From positions 1 through 64,000 of the forward strand of contig CAJOMN010000009.1 of NCBI GenBank assembly GCA_905235745.1: DNA of 64,000 nucleotides, in the 5' to 3' direction. Positions 18,053 through 25,682 of this stretch are shown here, in pieces. The translations under genes and the position numbers were made by a program. This stretch comes from an uncultured Lachnospiraceae bacterium (lineage in GTDB: Bacteria; Bacillota; Clostridia; Lachnospirales; Lachnospiraceae). The number at the start of each line of letters is the position of its first letter. The first letter of the stretch is position 1. The notes under the pieces are model-generated. The model was not told where the DNA came from, searched no databases, and worked only from the letters and a program-made list of their open reading frames with translations.

Positions 18053-18786
18053 GAGTCATCGATGTCGTTGACAGCACCAATATATGCATAGAAGAACTTG
18101 CCGGTGCCGGAGCGCGTGAAGGGACATGCGTTGTTGCCTTCAAACAGCTCCACGGTCAGGGAAGAAGCGGCAGGTCATTCTACTCGCCGGACGGAGGGAA
18201 TCTGTACATGAGCGTGCTGCTGCGCCCGCATGATGCGAAACAGGCGGAAAGGATAACCGTTGCCGCTGCGGTTGCCACGACGGATGCGATCAGGGATAAG
18301 CTCGGCATCAATGCCGGGATCAAGTGGGTAAACGATATTATCCTTGACGGCAGGAAGGTAAGCGGTATGGTAGCGCAGGCGCACAATTACGGCACGGATG
18401 ACTTCTACGTTGTCCTCGGGATCGGGATCAATATATACGAATCACCGGATATTCCGAAGGATATCGAGAATGTATACGGAAGCCTTATGGGGAGAAAATG
18501 CGATGAGGGGGCAGAGGCAGCCCGCAATTTCGCGATCGGGCTTGCCCGGGAGATAATAAAGGACTTCTCGTTATATTACGATGATTTTGAAGGAAACGGC
18601 TGCGCCGCCCGATACAGGCAAAGAAGCGTCGTGATAGGACGCGATGTATCATATATATGCGGAAATGACACGATTTCCGCAAGGGTCGTCGATATAGATG
18701 ATGACGGCGGCATTGTCCTTGAAGAAGGAGGAGTGCGCCGTACCTACAGGGACGGAGAGATCAGGATCAGGCTAACAGGCGTCTAA
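18037..18786 (+). CDS. birA: Biotin--[biotin carboxyl carrier] ligase (no HTH)
   Basis: A 249-residue biotin protein ligase of the short type: it starts directly with the catalytic domain (VDSTN, then GQGRSGRSFYSP, the biotinyl-AMP loop) and contains KWVNDI with the catalytic Lys. A small C-terminal SH3-like domain follows. There is no N-terminal DNA-binding domain, so it should not repress biotin synthesis. Its likely client in this window is the biotin carrier at 27946-28317. It starts inside the preceding small gene, so the two are co-translated. Confidence 0.93.
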   Translation: MEADIRVIDVVDSTNICIEELAGAGAREGTCVVAFKQLHGQGRSGRSFYSPDGGNLYMSVLLRPHDAKQAERITVAAAVATTDAIRDKLGINAGIKWVNDIILDGRKVSGMVAQAHNYGTDDFYVVLGIGINIYESPDIPKDIENVYGSLMGRKCDEGAEAARNFAIGLAREIIKDFSLYYDDFEGNGCAARYRQRSVVIGRDVSYICGNDTISARVVDIDDDGGIVLEEGGVRRTYRDGEIRIRLTGV

Positions 18787-18788
18787 TC

Positions 18789-18817
18789 TTGCGAAATCTC
18801 TCCCGAAATATTATAAT
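18789..18817 (+). promoter_or_regulatory. Sigma-A-type promoter for asnA
   Basis: TTGCGA at 18789-18794, 17-nt spacer, TATAAT at 18812-18817, starting just after the birA stop. The transcript would begin near 18824, immediately before a hairpin. Confidence 0.6.
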
Positions 18818-18828
18818 TAATCACTGTT

Positions 18829-18870
18829 TCTGACGTAAGGATCCGTATACTCTTACAATCCTTCGTCAGA
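18829..18870 (+). promoter_or_regulatory. 5'-leader hairpin upstream of asnA
   Basis: TCTGACG (18829-18835) pairs with CGTCAGA (18864-18870), extended by AAGGAT pairing with ATCCTT. An alternative pairing GTAAG/CTTAC exists inside it. It sits at the predicted 5' end of the mRNA, 30 nt before the asnA ATG. There is no T-box core motif. It may protect the mRNA end or act in control; which is not shown by sequence. Confidence 0.45.
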
Positions 18871-18900
18871 GTCTAATATGTCAGGCGGAGGGCAGATAAT

Positions 18901-19908
18901 ATGAGTATCATTATTCCGGACGGTTACAGGAGCGTATCTACGATCAAGGAAACGGAGATCGCGATCAAGGAGGTCAAGGATTACTTCGAAAGGATGCTCG
19001 CAAAGGAGCTTAATCTTACGAGGGTATCGGCACCGTTGTTTGTAAAGCCGCAGTCCGGGCTGAACGATAATCTGAACGGAGTCGAACGTCCCGTGTCGTT
19101 CGGTATCCGCGAGCAGGGCGATGAGAAGGTCGAGATCGTTCATTCGCTTGCGAAGTGGAAGAGATGGGCGCTCGGTAATTACGGCTTCAAAAAGGGCGAG
19201 GGATTGTATACGGATATGACCGCGATCCGCCGTGACGAGGATACGGATAATCTCCACTCGATATATGTCGATCAATGGGACTGGGAGTTTGTGATCGGAA
19301 AGAGCGACAGGAGCGTATCTACGCTCAAGTCGGTCGTCAGGAAGGTATACGAGGCGATCAGGAATACCGAAGTCTTTATCAATTCAAGACATCCGGAGAT
19401 CACGTGCATACTGCCCGATAATATAAAGTTTGTGACCACCCAGGAGCTTCTCGACAGGTGGCCGGATCTGACCCCGAGGGAGCGTGAGAATGCTGCCGCC
19501 AAAGAGTACGGCGCCATTTTCCTTATGCAGATAGGCGATAAGCTTTCCAACGGCAAGCCGCATGACGGCCGGGCTCCCGACTACGACGACTGGTCTCTTA
19601 ACGGGGATATCATAGTGTACTATCCGGTTCTTGATATCGGACTTGAACTGTCGTCAATGGGCATAAGGGTTGACGAAGAGTCTCTTAAGAGCCAGCTTGA
19701 AAAAGCAGGATGCACCGACAGGAGCAGCCTTCCCTTTCACAAGGCAATATTCGAAGGAAAACTTCCCTATACTGTCGGCGGAGGCATAGGACAGTCGAGG
19801 ATATGTATGTTCTTCCTGCGGCGCGCGCACATCGGCGAGGTTCAAAGTTCGGTATGGCTTGAGTGCGACCGCGAGGCGGCAGACAAGGCCGGGATCACTC
19901 TTTTATAG
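18901..19908 (+). CDS. asnA: Aspartate--ammonia ligase (asparagine synthetase A)
   Basis: A 335-residue ammonia-dependent asparagine synthetase, related to class II aspartyl-tRNA synthetases. It makes asparagine from aspartate, ammonia and ATP. Family landmarks are IKEVKDYFERML, LNGVERPVSF, KWKRWAL, GLYTDMTAIRRDE, and the terminal GGGIGQSRICMFFL. Length is normal. It has a ggaggg ribosome binding site, its own promoter and a structured leader. The next gene is alaS. Confidence 0.97.
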   Translation: MSIIIPDGYRSVSTIKETEIAIKEVKDYFERMLAKELNLTRVSAPLFVKPQSGLNDNLNGVERPVSFGIREQGDEKVEIVHSLAKWKRWALGNYGFKKGEGLYTDMTAIRRDEDTDNLHSIYVDQWDWEFVIGKSDRSVSTLKSVVRKVYEAIRNTEVFINSRHPEITCILPDNIKFVTTQELLDRWPDLTPRERENAAAKEYGAIFLMQIGDKLSNGKPHDGRAPDYDDWSLNGDIIVYYPVLDIGLELSSMGIRVDEESLKSQLEKAGCTDRSSLPFHKAIFEGKLPYTVGGGIGQSRICMFFLRRAHIGEVQSSVWLECDREAADKAGITLL

Positions 19909-19971
19909 TACACGATTAAACATTTACCTCCCATATTAACATGGAATAAACAATAAGGAGTATTGCAGATA

Positions 19972-22623
19972 ATGAAACAGTATACTTCACAGGAGCTTCG
20001 GGATACTTGGAAGGAATTCTACAAGGAAAGGGGACACAAGGATGTTGGTGCGGTATCGCTCGTATCCGACGGTTCGACCGGTGTTATGTTCAACGTCGCC
20101 GGAATGCAGCCGCTCATGCCTTATCTTCTCGGACAAAAGCATCCGATGGGAACGAGGCTCTGCAACGTTCAGGGGTGTGTCAGGACAAATGATATAGATT
20201 CGGTCGGTGACAGATCACATGTCACCTTCTTTGAGATGATGGGAAGCTGGAGCCTCGGGGATTATTTCAAGGAAGAAAGATGTCAGTGGAGCTGGGAACT
20301 TCTTACCGGTGTTTTCGGATTTGACCGGGATCACCTTGCCGCTACCGTTTTTGCCGGGGATGATAACGCGCCGAGAGATGAAGAAGGCGCACAGTGCCGT
20401 ATTAAATCCGGATTTAAGAGTGAAAACATTTATTACCTTCCCGCAGAGGATAACTGGTGGGGTCTTGAATACGGACCTTGCGGACCGGATTCGGAGATGT
20501 TCTATATTGCGGATGTACCCGACTGCGGACCGGATTGCGGCCCGGGATGCTCGTGCGGCAAATACACGGAGCTCGGAAATGACGTATTTATGCAGTATGA
20601 AAAGCATAAGGACGGGAGCCTCACCCCTCTTGAGAAGAAGAATGTTGATACGGGCTGGGGACTTGAGAGAATACTTGCTTTTCTTAACGGTACAAAAGAC
20701 GTATACAGGACTGACCTGTTTACATCCGCGATAGAATATATCGAAAAATCATCGGGCAAAAAATATGATGCTGACGAGGATATGACCCGCTCAATGCGCG
20801 TGCTTGCCGATCATCTTCGTACATCCGTAATGCTTATCGGGGACGAAGCAAGGCTGACACCTTCAAACAGCGGAGCCGGTTATGTGCTAAGGAGACTGAT
20901 AAGACGTGCGGTTCGTCACGGAAGGATACTGGGCCTTACGACCAATGATCTTCTGAAGATTGCCGCGATCTATATAGATGATGTATATTCCGAAAGCTAT
21001 CCGAACCTTGTATCGAACAGGGAATTTGTTCTATCGGAGCTGAAAAAAGAGATAGACCGTTTTACCTCCACGATAGAAAACGGTATGAAAGAGTTCGTCA
21101 AGATCCTTGATGCAAATATCTCATCCGGTAATAAGAAGATAAGCGGGACGGATGCATTCTATCTGTACGACACGTTCGGATTTCCTCTTGAACTTACCGT
21201 TGAGATGGCCGGGGAGAAGGGATTATCGGTTGATGAAGCGGGATTTGATGAGGCGATGGACCAGCAAAAGCAAAAGGCAAGAGAAGGCGCAAGCTTTGCT
21301 CTCAAATCTTCATCCGGTGATCTTGAATTCTTTTCGGAACTTGATGATTCTCTTGTATCCGAGTTTACGGGATATGAGAAGCTTACGGATGAAGGTGCGA
21401 TAATCGCCATCGGAACAGATGTACTTACACAGAGCGTGAGTGAGGGAAGCGAGTGCACCATAGTATGCGACCGGACTCCTTTCTACGCGACTATGGGCGG
21501 ACAAAAGGGTGACTTCGGTATAATCACAACCGCCGGTGCCACATTTAATGTAAGTGATACGGTAAAGCTTGCCGGAGGAAGAGTCGGTCATGTCGGCAAG
21601 GTTGTTAAAGGAGAATTTGCAACAGGTGACAAAGTAACATTAAGCGTTGATAGCGCTAACAGAAACAGAACATGTATGAACCACTCGGCAACGCACCTGC
21701 TTCAGGCTGCGCTTCAAAATGTTCTCGGCAATGATGTCAAGCAGCAGGGATCGTATCAGGACGGGGAACGTACAAGGTTTGATTTTTCGTTCGGAAGAGC
21801 TCTTACCGATGATGAAATATCAAAGGTTGAAGAACTCGTCAATGAGAAGATAATGGAAGACCTTCCGGTTAACACGGATATAATGTCTATTGAAGATGCG
21901 AAGAAATCCGGCGCAATGGCACTCTTCGGCGAAAAATACGGCGATGTCGTAAGAGTTGTGAAAATGGGCGATTTTTCCAGGGAATTGTGCGGAGGAACCC
22001 ATGTATCATCAACCGGAAAGATTCATTGCTTCAAGATAGTATCCGAGGGAGGGGTAGCCGCCGGAGTCAGAAGAATAGAAGGAATAACAGGCCTTGAAGT
22101 GCTGCGCCATTACAAAAAGATTGAAAACGAACTGAAGGATGCGGCGGCTTCTGTGAAGGCTACACCTGCAACGCTTTCGGACAGACTCGGCAAGATGCTT
22201 TCGGAGATAAAATCACTTAATTCCGAAATAGAGTCGCTAAAATCAAAAGCGGCGAAGGAAGCTGCCGGAAATCTTGATGAGGCGGTAGTCGAAGTGAAGG
22301 GCGTTAAGCTTATCGCAACGTCTGTAGCCGGCGCGGATATGAATTCGCTCCGCGATCTGGCGGATCAGATGAAAGAAAAGTATGCTGACGGAGTGTTTGT
22401 ACTGTGCTCGGATGCGGGCGGCAAGGCCAATCTGATCGTAAGCTGCGCGGATGATGCCGTTAAGGCAGGGGCGCATGCCGGAAACATCATCAAAAAGCTG
22501 GCTCCAATGGTCGGCGGAGGCGGCGGAGGCCGGGAGACAATGGCGCAGGCCGGCGGCAAGAATCCTGCGGGTATACCCGAAATGCTGGCAGCCGCAAGTG
22601 ATATCGTCGGAGAAATGCTGTAA
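19972..22623 (+). CDS. alaS: Alanyl-tRNA synthetase
   Basis: An 883-residue class II synthetase. The ATG at 19972 lies 11 nt after aaggag; a TTG at 19963 is only 2 nt from it. Visible are the aminoacylation domain with GSWSLGDYFKEE, the editing domain with NHSATHLLQAAL and CGGTHVSSTG (HxxxH and Cys/His zinc ligands), and the C-Ala domain ending in the glycine run GGGGGGRETMAQAGG. Length is standard. The 63-nt upstream gap is too short for a T-box. Confidence 0.97.
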   Translation: MKQYTSQELRDTWKEFYKERGHKDVGAVSLVSDGSTGVMFNVAGMQPLMPYLLGQKHPMGTRLCNVQGCVRTNDIDSVGDRSHVTFFEMMGSWSLGDYFKEERCQWSWELLTGVFGFDRDHLAATVFAGDDNAPRDEEGAQCRIKSGFKSENIYYLPAEDNWWGLEYGPCGPDSEMFYIADVPDCGPDCGPGCSCGKYTELGNDVFMQYEKHKDGSLTPLEKKNVDTGWGLERILAFLNGTKDVYRTDLFTSAIEYIEKSSGKKYDADEDMTRSMRVLADHLRTSVMLIGDEARLTPSNSGAGYVLRRLIRRAVRHGRILGLTTNDLLKIAAIYIDDVYSESYPNLVSNREFVLSELKKEIDRFTSTIENGMKEFVKILDANISSGNKKISGTDAFYLYDTFGFPLELTVEMAGEKGLSVDEAGFDEAMDQQKQKAREGASFALKSSSGDLEFFSELDDSLVSEFTGYEKLTDEGAIIAIGTDVLTQSVSEGSECTIVCDRTPFYATMGGQKGDFGIITTAGATFNVSDTVKLAGGRVGHVGKVVKGEFATGDKVTLSVDSANRNRTCMNHSATHLLQAALQNVLGNDVKQQGSYQDGERTRFDFSFGRALTDDEISKVEELVNEKIMEDLPVNTDIMSIEDAKKSGAMALFGEKYGDVVRVVKMGDFSRELCGGTHVSSTGKIHCFKIVSEGGVAAGVRRIEGITGLEVLRHYKKIENELKDAAASVKATPATLSDRLGKMLSEIKSLNSEIESLKSKAAKEAAGNLDEAVVEVKGVKLIATSVAGADMNSLRDLADQMKEKYADGVFVLCSDAGGKANLIVSCADDAVKAGAHAGNIIKKLAPMVGGGGGGRETMAQAGGKNPAGIPEMLAAASDIVGEML

Positions 22624-22631
22624 TTATTTTC

Positions 22632-22660
22632 TTGACTATTGGAATAGTAATGATTATAAT
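22632..22660 (+). promoter_or_regulatory. Sigma-A-type promoter for rpsU
   Basis: TTGACT at 22632-22637, 17-nt spacer, TATAAT at 22655-22660; near consensus, just after the alaS stop. Confidence 0.75.
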
Positions 22661-22678
22661 TCATTCAGTGCGGATTTG

Positions 22679-22718
22679 AACCTCAGGGTTAGCACAATTT
22701 ATGAACTGAGGGGAGGTT
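22679..22718 (+). promoter_or_regulatory. rpsU leader hairpin that can mask the ribosome binding site
   Basis: CCTCAG (22681-22686) can pair with CTGAGG (22706-22711), or the overlapping AACCTC (22679-22684) with GAGGTT (22713-22718), which includes the ribosome binding site AGGGGAGG (22709-22716). The two pairings exclude each other. A role in translational control of S21 is inference. Confidence 0.45.
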
Positions 22719-22724
22719 TGGAAA

Positions 22725-22901
22725 ATGGCAGAAGTAATCGTTAAAGAGAATGAAAGCTTAGACAGTGCGCTGCGCCGCTTCAAGAGAAGCTGTGCCAAGG
22801 CCGGTATCCAGCAGGAGATCCGCAAGCGTGAGCATTACGAGAAGCCCAGTGTAAAGCGCAAGAAGAAGTCAGAAGCTGCCAGAAAAAGAAAATACAATTA
22901 A
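22725..22901 (+). CDS. rpsU: 30S ribosomal protein S21
   Basis: A 58-residue protein beginning [20 protein letters not shown] and ending in the basic [13 protein letters not shown], unmistakably S21. It binds the 30S platform near the 16S rRNA 3' end and helps initiation. It has a strong ggggagg ribosome binding site, its own near-consensus promoter and its own terminator, so it is a single-gene transcript. Confidence 0.96.
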   Translation: MAEVIVKENESLDSALRRFKRSCAKAGIQQEIRKREHYEKPSVKRKKKSEAARKRKYN

Positions 22902-22909
22902 GATGATCG

Positions 22910-22936
22910 CCCCCGGCATATGCCGGGGGTTATTTT
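22910..22936 (+). terminator. Intrinsic terminator after rpsU
   Basis: Perfect inverted repeat CCCCCGGCAT/ATGCCGGGGG at 22910-22929 followed by TTATTTT. Confidence 0.9.
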
Positions 22937-23050
22937 GTGCCCTAAGTTTTTAAATTTTCTCTTTTTTTATTGATTGATGCATGATATAATACCATATGTT
23001 GTATCGATGACCAAGACCGATAACTAAATGTTGCAGAAGGATTTACCGGT

Positions 23051-23932
23051 TTGATATACTTACTGATAGTTTTGATCGTTGCCGCTCTGATCGTGTTTGT
23101 AGTTACGCAGAGCAGGGGATATGACATAGTTGAATATCATCTGAGTACTGACAAAGATATCACAGCTCCCGTCAGATTTGTAATGCTTTCGGATCTTCAT
23201 GACACTGATGTTTCGCACGACGGCAATAAAAGGCTTATCAGATCGATAGAGAATATAGATCCGGATTTCGTCATACTTGCCGGTGATATGATAACAAGCT
23301 ATATGCAAAGCTCGTACAATTCCGATATCACCTATGATTTTCTGTCGGAGCTTGCGAACAGGTTTACGGTATATTACGGAACCGGCAACCATGAGCAGCG
23401 CTATAAGGCGGAGCCGGACAGGTTCGGGAACAAGTACGAAGAGCTTGTTGGCTATGTAAAGGGTCTCGGGATCGAGTTCCTGTCGGACAGCCACACAGAC
23501 AGGGATGCGGATAACATACGCATATACGGTTTTGACATACCGATCGACAATTACAGGAGGGCAGTACGCACATATCTGCCCGAAGGGATCATACCGGATA
23601 GGCTCGGCGCATTAGACGACGGCAAATACAATATAATGATAGCCCATGATCCCGATTTCTTTGATGACTATGTATCATACGGGTGCGACCTTGTATTATC
23701 CGGTCATCTTCACGGGGGCATTATTGCGATCCCGGGTATAGGCGGCGTGATATCACCGCAGCTTCGGCTGTTCCCGAAATATGATGCGGGAACATTTACG
23801 AAGGGCGGTACTACGATGATCGTCAGCCGCGGTATCGGATGGCATACGATTCCTGTCAGGATATTTAACAAAGCCGAGATAGTATCGGTGACGATAGATA
23901 ATAACACAGAGGGGGATTCCGATGGCAATTAA
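23051..23932 (+). CDS. Membrane-anchored metallophosphoesterase
   Basis: A 293-residue calcineurin-like phosphoesterase starting at TTG 23051, with aagg about 10 nt upstream. An N-terminal membrane helix (residues 2-18) anchors it, with the catalytic domain following. Metal-binding motifs are LSDLHD (~49-54), LAGDM (~78), GTGNHEQ (~112) and LSGHLHGG (~219). It resembles the YkuE/YaeI type, which acts on phospholipid-derived phosphoesters at the membrane; the substrate here is not known. Its 3' end overlaps scpA by 11 nt. Confidence 0.87.
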   Translation: MIYLLIVLIVAALIVFVVTQSRGYDIVEYHLSTDKDITAPVRFVMLSDLHDTDVSHDGNKRLIRSIENIDPDFVILAGDMITSYMQSSYNSDITYDFLSELANRFTVYYGTGNHEQRYKAEPDRFGNKYEELVGYVKGLGIEFLSDSHTDRDADNIRIYGFDIPIDNYRRAVRTYLPEGIIPDRLGALDDGKYNIMIAHDPDFFDDYVSYGCDLVLSGHLHGGIIAIPGIGGVISPQLRLFPKYDAGTFTKGGTTMIVSRGIGWHTIPVRIFNKAEIVSVTIDNNTEGDSDGN

Positions 23933-24668
23933 CGTCAAACTTGAAAAGTTCGAAGGTCCGCTTGACCTGCTGCTGCACCTCATTGAGAAGAATAAAGTGG
24001 ATATATACGATATTCCGATAGCGCTTATCACTGATCAGTATCTTGAGTATCTGCGGCAGATGGAGATCGAGGATCTGAATGTCATGAGCGAGTTCCTTGT
24101 GATGGCGGCGACCCTTCTGGACATCAAGGCAAGGATGCTTCTGCCCGCCGAGGTTAACGAGGAGGGCGAGGAGGAAGACCCGAGAGCAGAGCTTGTCGAG
24201 AAGCTTATCGAATACAAGATGTACAAATATATGTCATTCGAGCTCAAGGACCGCCAGATAGACGCCACCAGGAATGTATATAAGAGCGCGACGCTTCCGA
24301 AAGAGGTGCTCGAATATGTGGAACCGATAGATTACGAAAAGCTTGTCGGCGACGTGGATCTTGCGAAGCTCAATCAGATATTCAAATCAGTTGTCCGCAA
24401 GCAGACGGACAAGATCGATCCGATCCGCAGCAAATTCGGGAACATCGAGAAAGATGAGATCAATCTCGAAGAGAAGCAGTTATATATCGAGATGTATGTC
24501 AGGACGCACAAGAAGTTTTCCTTCAGGGCGCTTCTTGAGGCACAGCCCACGAAGATGGAGATAGTGGTGACGTTTCTCGTAATGCTTGAGATGATGAAGA
24601 CAGGGAAGATCAGGATCGTGCAGGAGAATCTGTTTGACGATATCATGATCACTTCACTTGCGGCATGA
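23922..24668 (+). CDS. scpA: Segregation and condensation protein A
   Basis: A 248-residue ScpA kleisin, which bridges the SMC heads in the chromosome-condensing complex. It begins with the family start VKLEKFEGPLDLLLHLIEKNK and contains YDIPIALITDQYLEYL; the C-terminal winged-helix part is near EAQPTKMEIVVTFLVMLEMMK. It is separated from its partner scpB by an unusual 201-nt gap holding a large palindrome. Confidence 0.95.
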   Translation: MAINVKLEKFEGPLDLLLHLIEKNKVDIYDIPIALITDQYLEYLRQMEIEDLNVMSEFLVMAATLLDIKARMLLPAEVNEEGEEEDPRAELVEKLIEYKMYKYMSFELKDRQIDATRNVYKSATLPKEVLEYVEPIDYEKLVGDVDLAKLNQIFKSVVRKQTDKIDPIRSKFGNIEKDEINLEEKQLYIEMYVRTHKKFSFRALLEAQPTKMEIVVTFLVMLEMMKTGKIRIVQENLFDDIMITSLAA

Positions 24669-24701
24669 CTAAAGCAGCTATCGTTTGTGATTGTGCGATA
24701 C

Positions 24702-24845
24702 ATGGAATCAGCGAATGATTTATCGTTTTCCCAAAAGCTTTGGAGAGCGTCGTTACTTGACGAGGTTTTGCCGAGTCTAGTAACGCTACGCTCGGAAATG
24801 AGCGGGAGCGCCTTTTGGGGAAATGATAAAATCATTCGCCAGTAA
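24702..24845 (+). other. Large palindromic element that is also a 47-codon open frame
   Basis: Seen directly: 24711-24737 (GCGAATGATTTATCG onward) is the imperfect inverted complement of 24812-24839. Inside, AGCGTCGTTACT (24746-24757) pairs with AGTAACGCTACGCT (24779-24792), and CGCTC/GAGCG (24789-24804) can form a side arm, giving a Y-shaped fold about 129 nt long. An ATG at 24702 opens a frame of 47 codons running through the whole element and stopping at 24843. There is no ribosome binding site before it, so a peptide is uncertain. It could be a non-autonomous mobile element or a structured RNA between scpA and scpB. No second copy is seen in the window. Confidence 0.55.
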
Positions 24846-24869
24846 CTAAGTAAATATATAGGATCCGGT

Positions 24870-25535
24870 ATGAAGAAGGAATTTGAGGAATCATTAAAAG
24901 ATAATATAGACGATCTTGATGTTGCCCCGGAGAGATCGGAAGGCGGAGAGCCCGAAGAGAAGGTCAGGGCTGAGCATCCGGAGGCAGCGGTGTCCGCGAT
25001 ACTGTTTGCGATGGGTGATTCTGTCGAGATCAAAAAGCTTGCCGATGCGATCGGATACGACGAGGACGAGACACGTCAGCTTATCGGCAGGATGAAGGAC
25101 AAGTATGAGCGCAACAAGGATTTCGGACTGACGATCGTGGAGCTTGACGACAGTGTACAGATGTGTTCGAAAACGGAAATGTACGAATACCTGATAAGGG
25201 TCGCCAAGATCCCCAAGAGTATGCACCTGTCCGACACGGCTCTTGAGACGCTTTCGATAATCGCATACAAGCAACCCGTAACACGTGCCGAGATCGAGAA
25301 GATACGCGGAGTGTCATGCGACCACCCGATTAATAAGCTTCTCGAATACGGTCTTGTTACCGAGCTAGGAAGGCTTAACGCACCCGGACGGCCGCTCCTG
25401 TTCGGAACTACCGAGGAGTTCCTGCGAAGCTTCGGCGTCAAGTCTCTTGAAGAGCTTCCGGATATCGCGCCGGACCGGCTGGAGGAATTCAAGAAGGAAG
25501 CCGCCGAGGAAGTACAGCTAAAGCTTGATATATAA
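24870..25535 (+). CDS. scpB: Segregation and condensation protein B
   Basis: A 221-residue ScpB, the winged-helix dimer that joins ScpA and SMC. The core runs from AVSAILFAMGDSVEIKKLA through the conserved LSIIAYKQPVTRAEIEKIRG (near 129-148) to LGRLNAPGRPLLFGTTEEFL. The first ~25 residues are a charged extension. It has a weak agga ribosome binding site. It ends at a strong terminator. Confidence 0.95.
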   Translation: MKKEFEESLKDNIDDLDVAPERSEGGEPEEKVRAEHPEAAVSAILFAMGDSVEIKKLADAIGYDEDETRQLIGRMKDKYERNKDFGLTIVELDDSVQMCSKTEMYEYLIRVAKIPKSMHLSDTALETLSIIAYKQPVTRAEIEKIRGVSCDHPINKLLEYGLVTELGRLNAPGRPLLFGTTEEFLRSFGVKSLEELPDIAPDRLEEFKKEAAEEVQLKLDI

Positions 25536-25557
25536 AAAGCCCGCACGGGCTTTTTTT
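25536..25557 (+). terminator. Intrinsic terminator after scpB
   Basis: AAGCCCG (25537-25543), CA loop, CGGGCTT (25546-25552) followed by a T-run to 25557. Confidence 0.9.
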
Positions 25558-25583
25558 AGTATGATATTTCTGTATTTTTGTAT

Positions 25584-25611
25584 TTGAAATTTCCCGATGC
25601 TGTGTTAAAAT
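25584..25611 (+). promoter_or_regulatory. Promoter of the biotin carboxyltransferase operon
   Basis: TTGAAA at 25584-25589, 16-nt spacer, TAAAAT at 25606-25611. The ~70-nt leader that follows holds the palindrome AACGAAT-AC-ATTCGTT at 25637-25652. Confidence 0.55.
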
Positions 25612-25636
25612 ACATAAAGTGTGTATATTTATAGCG

Positions 25637-25652
25637 AACGAATACATTCGTT
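25637..25652 (+). repeat. Short palindrome, copy 1
   Basis: AACGAAT AC ATTCGTT in the leader of the carboxyltransferase operon. A near-identical palindrome is at 45802-45820. Confidence 0.5.
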
Positions 25653-25682
25653 TCCTATTATTAATCATATGGAGGTTTAGCA

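Noticed and set aside
24374-25033. 219-codon minus-strand frame crossing the scpA-scpB gap
   Set aside because: Ser/Ile-rich mirror of scpA and scpB codons; open through the palindrome only because both strands of it are open.
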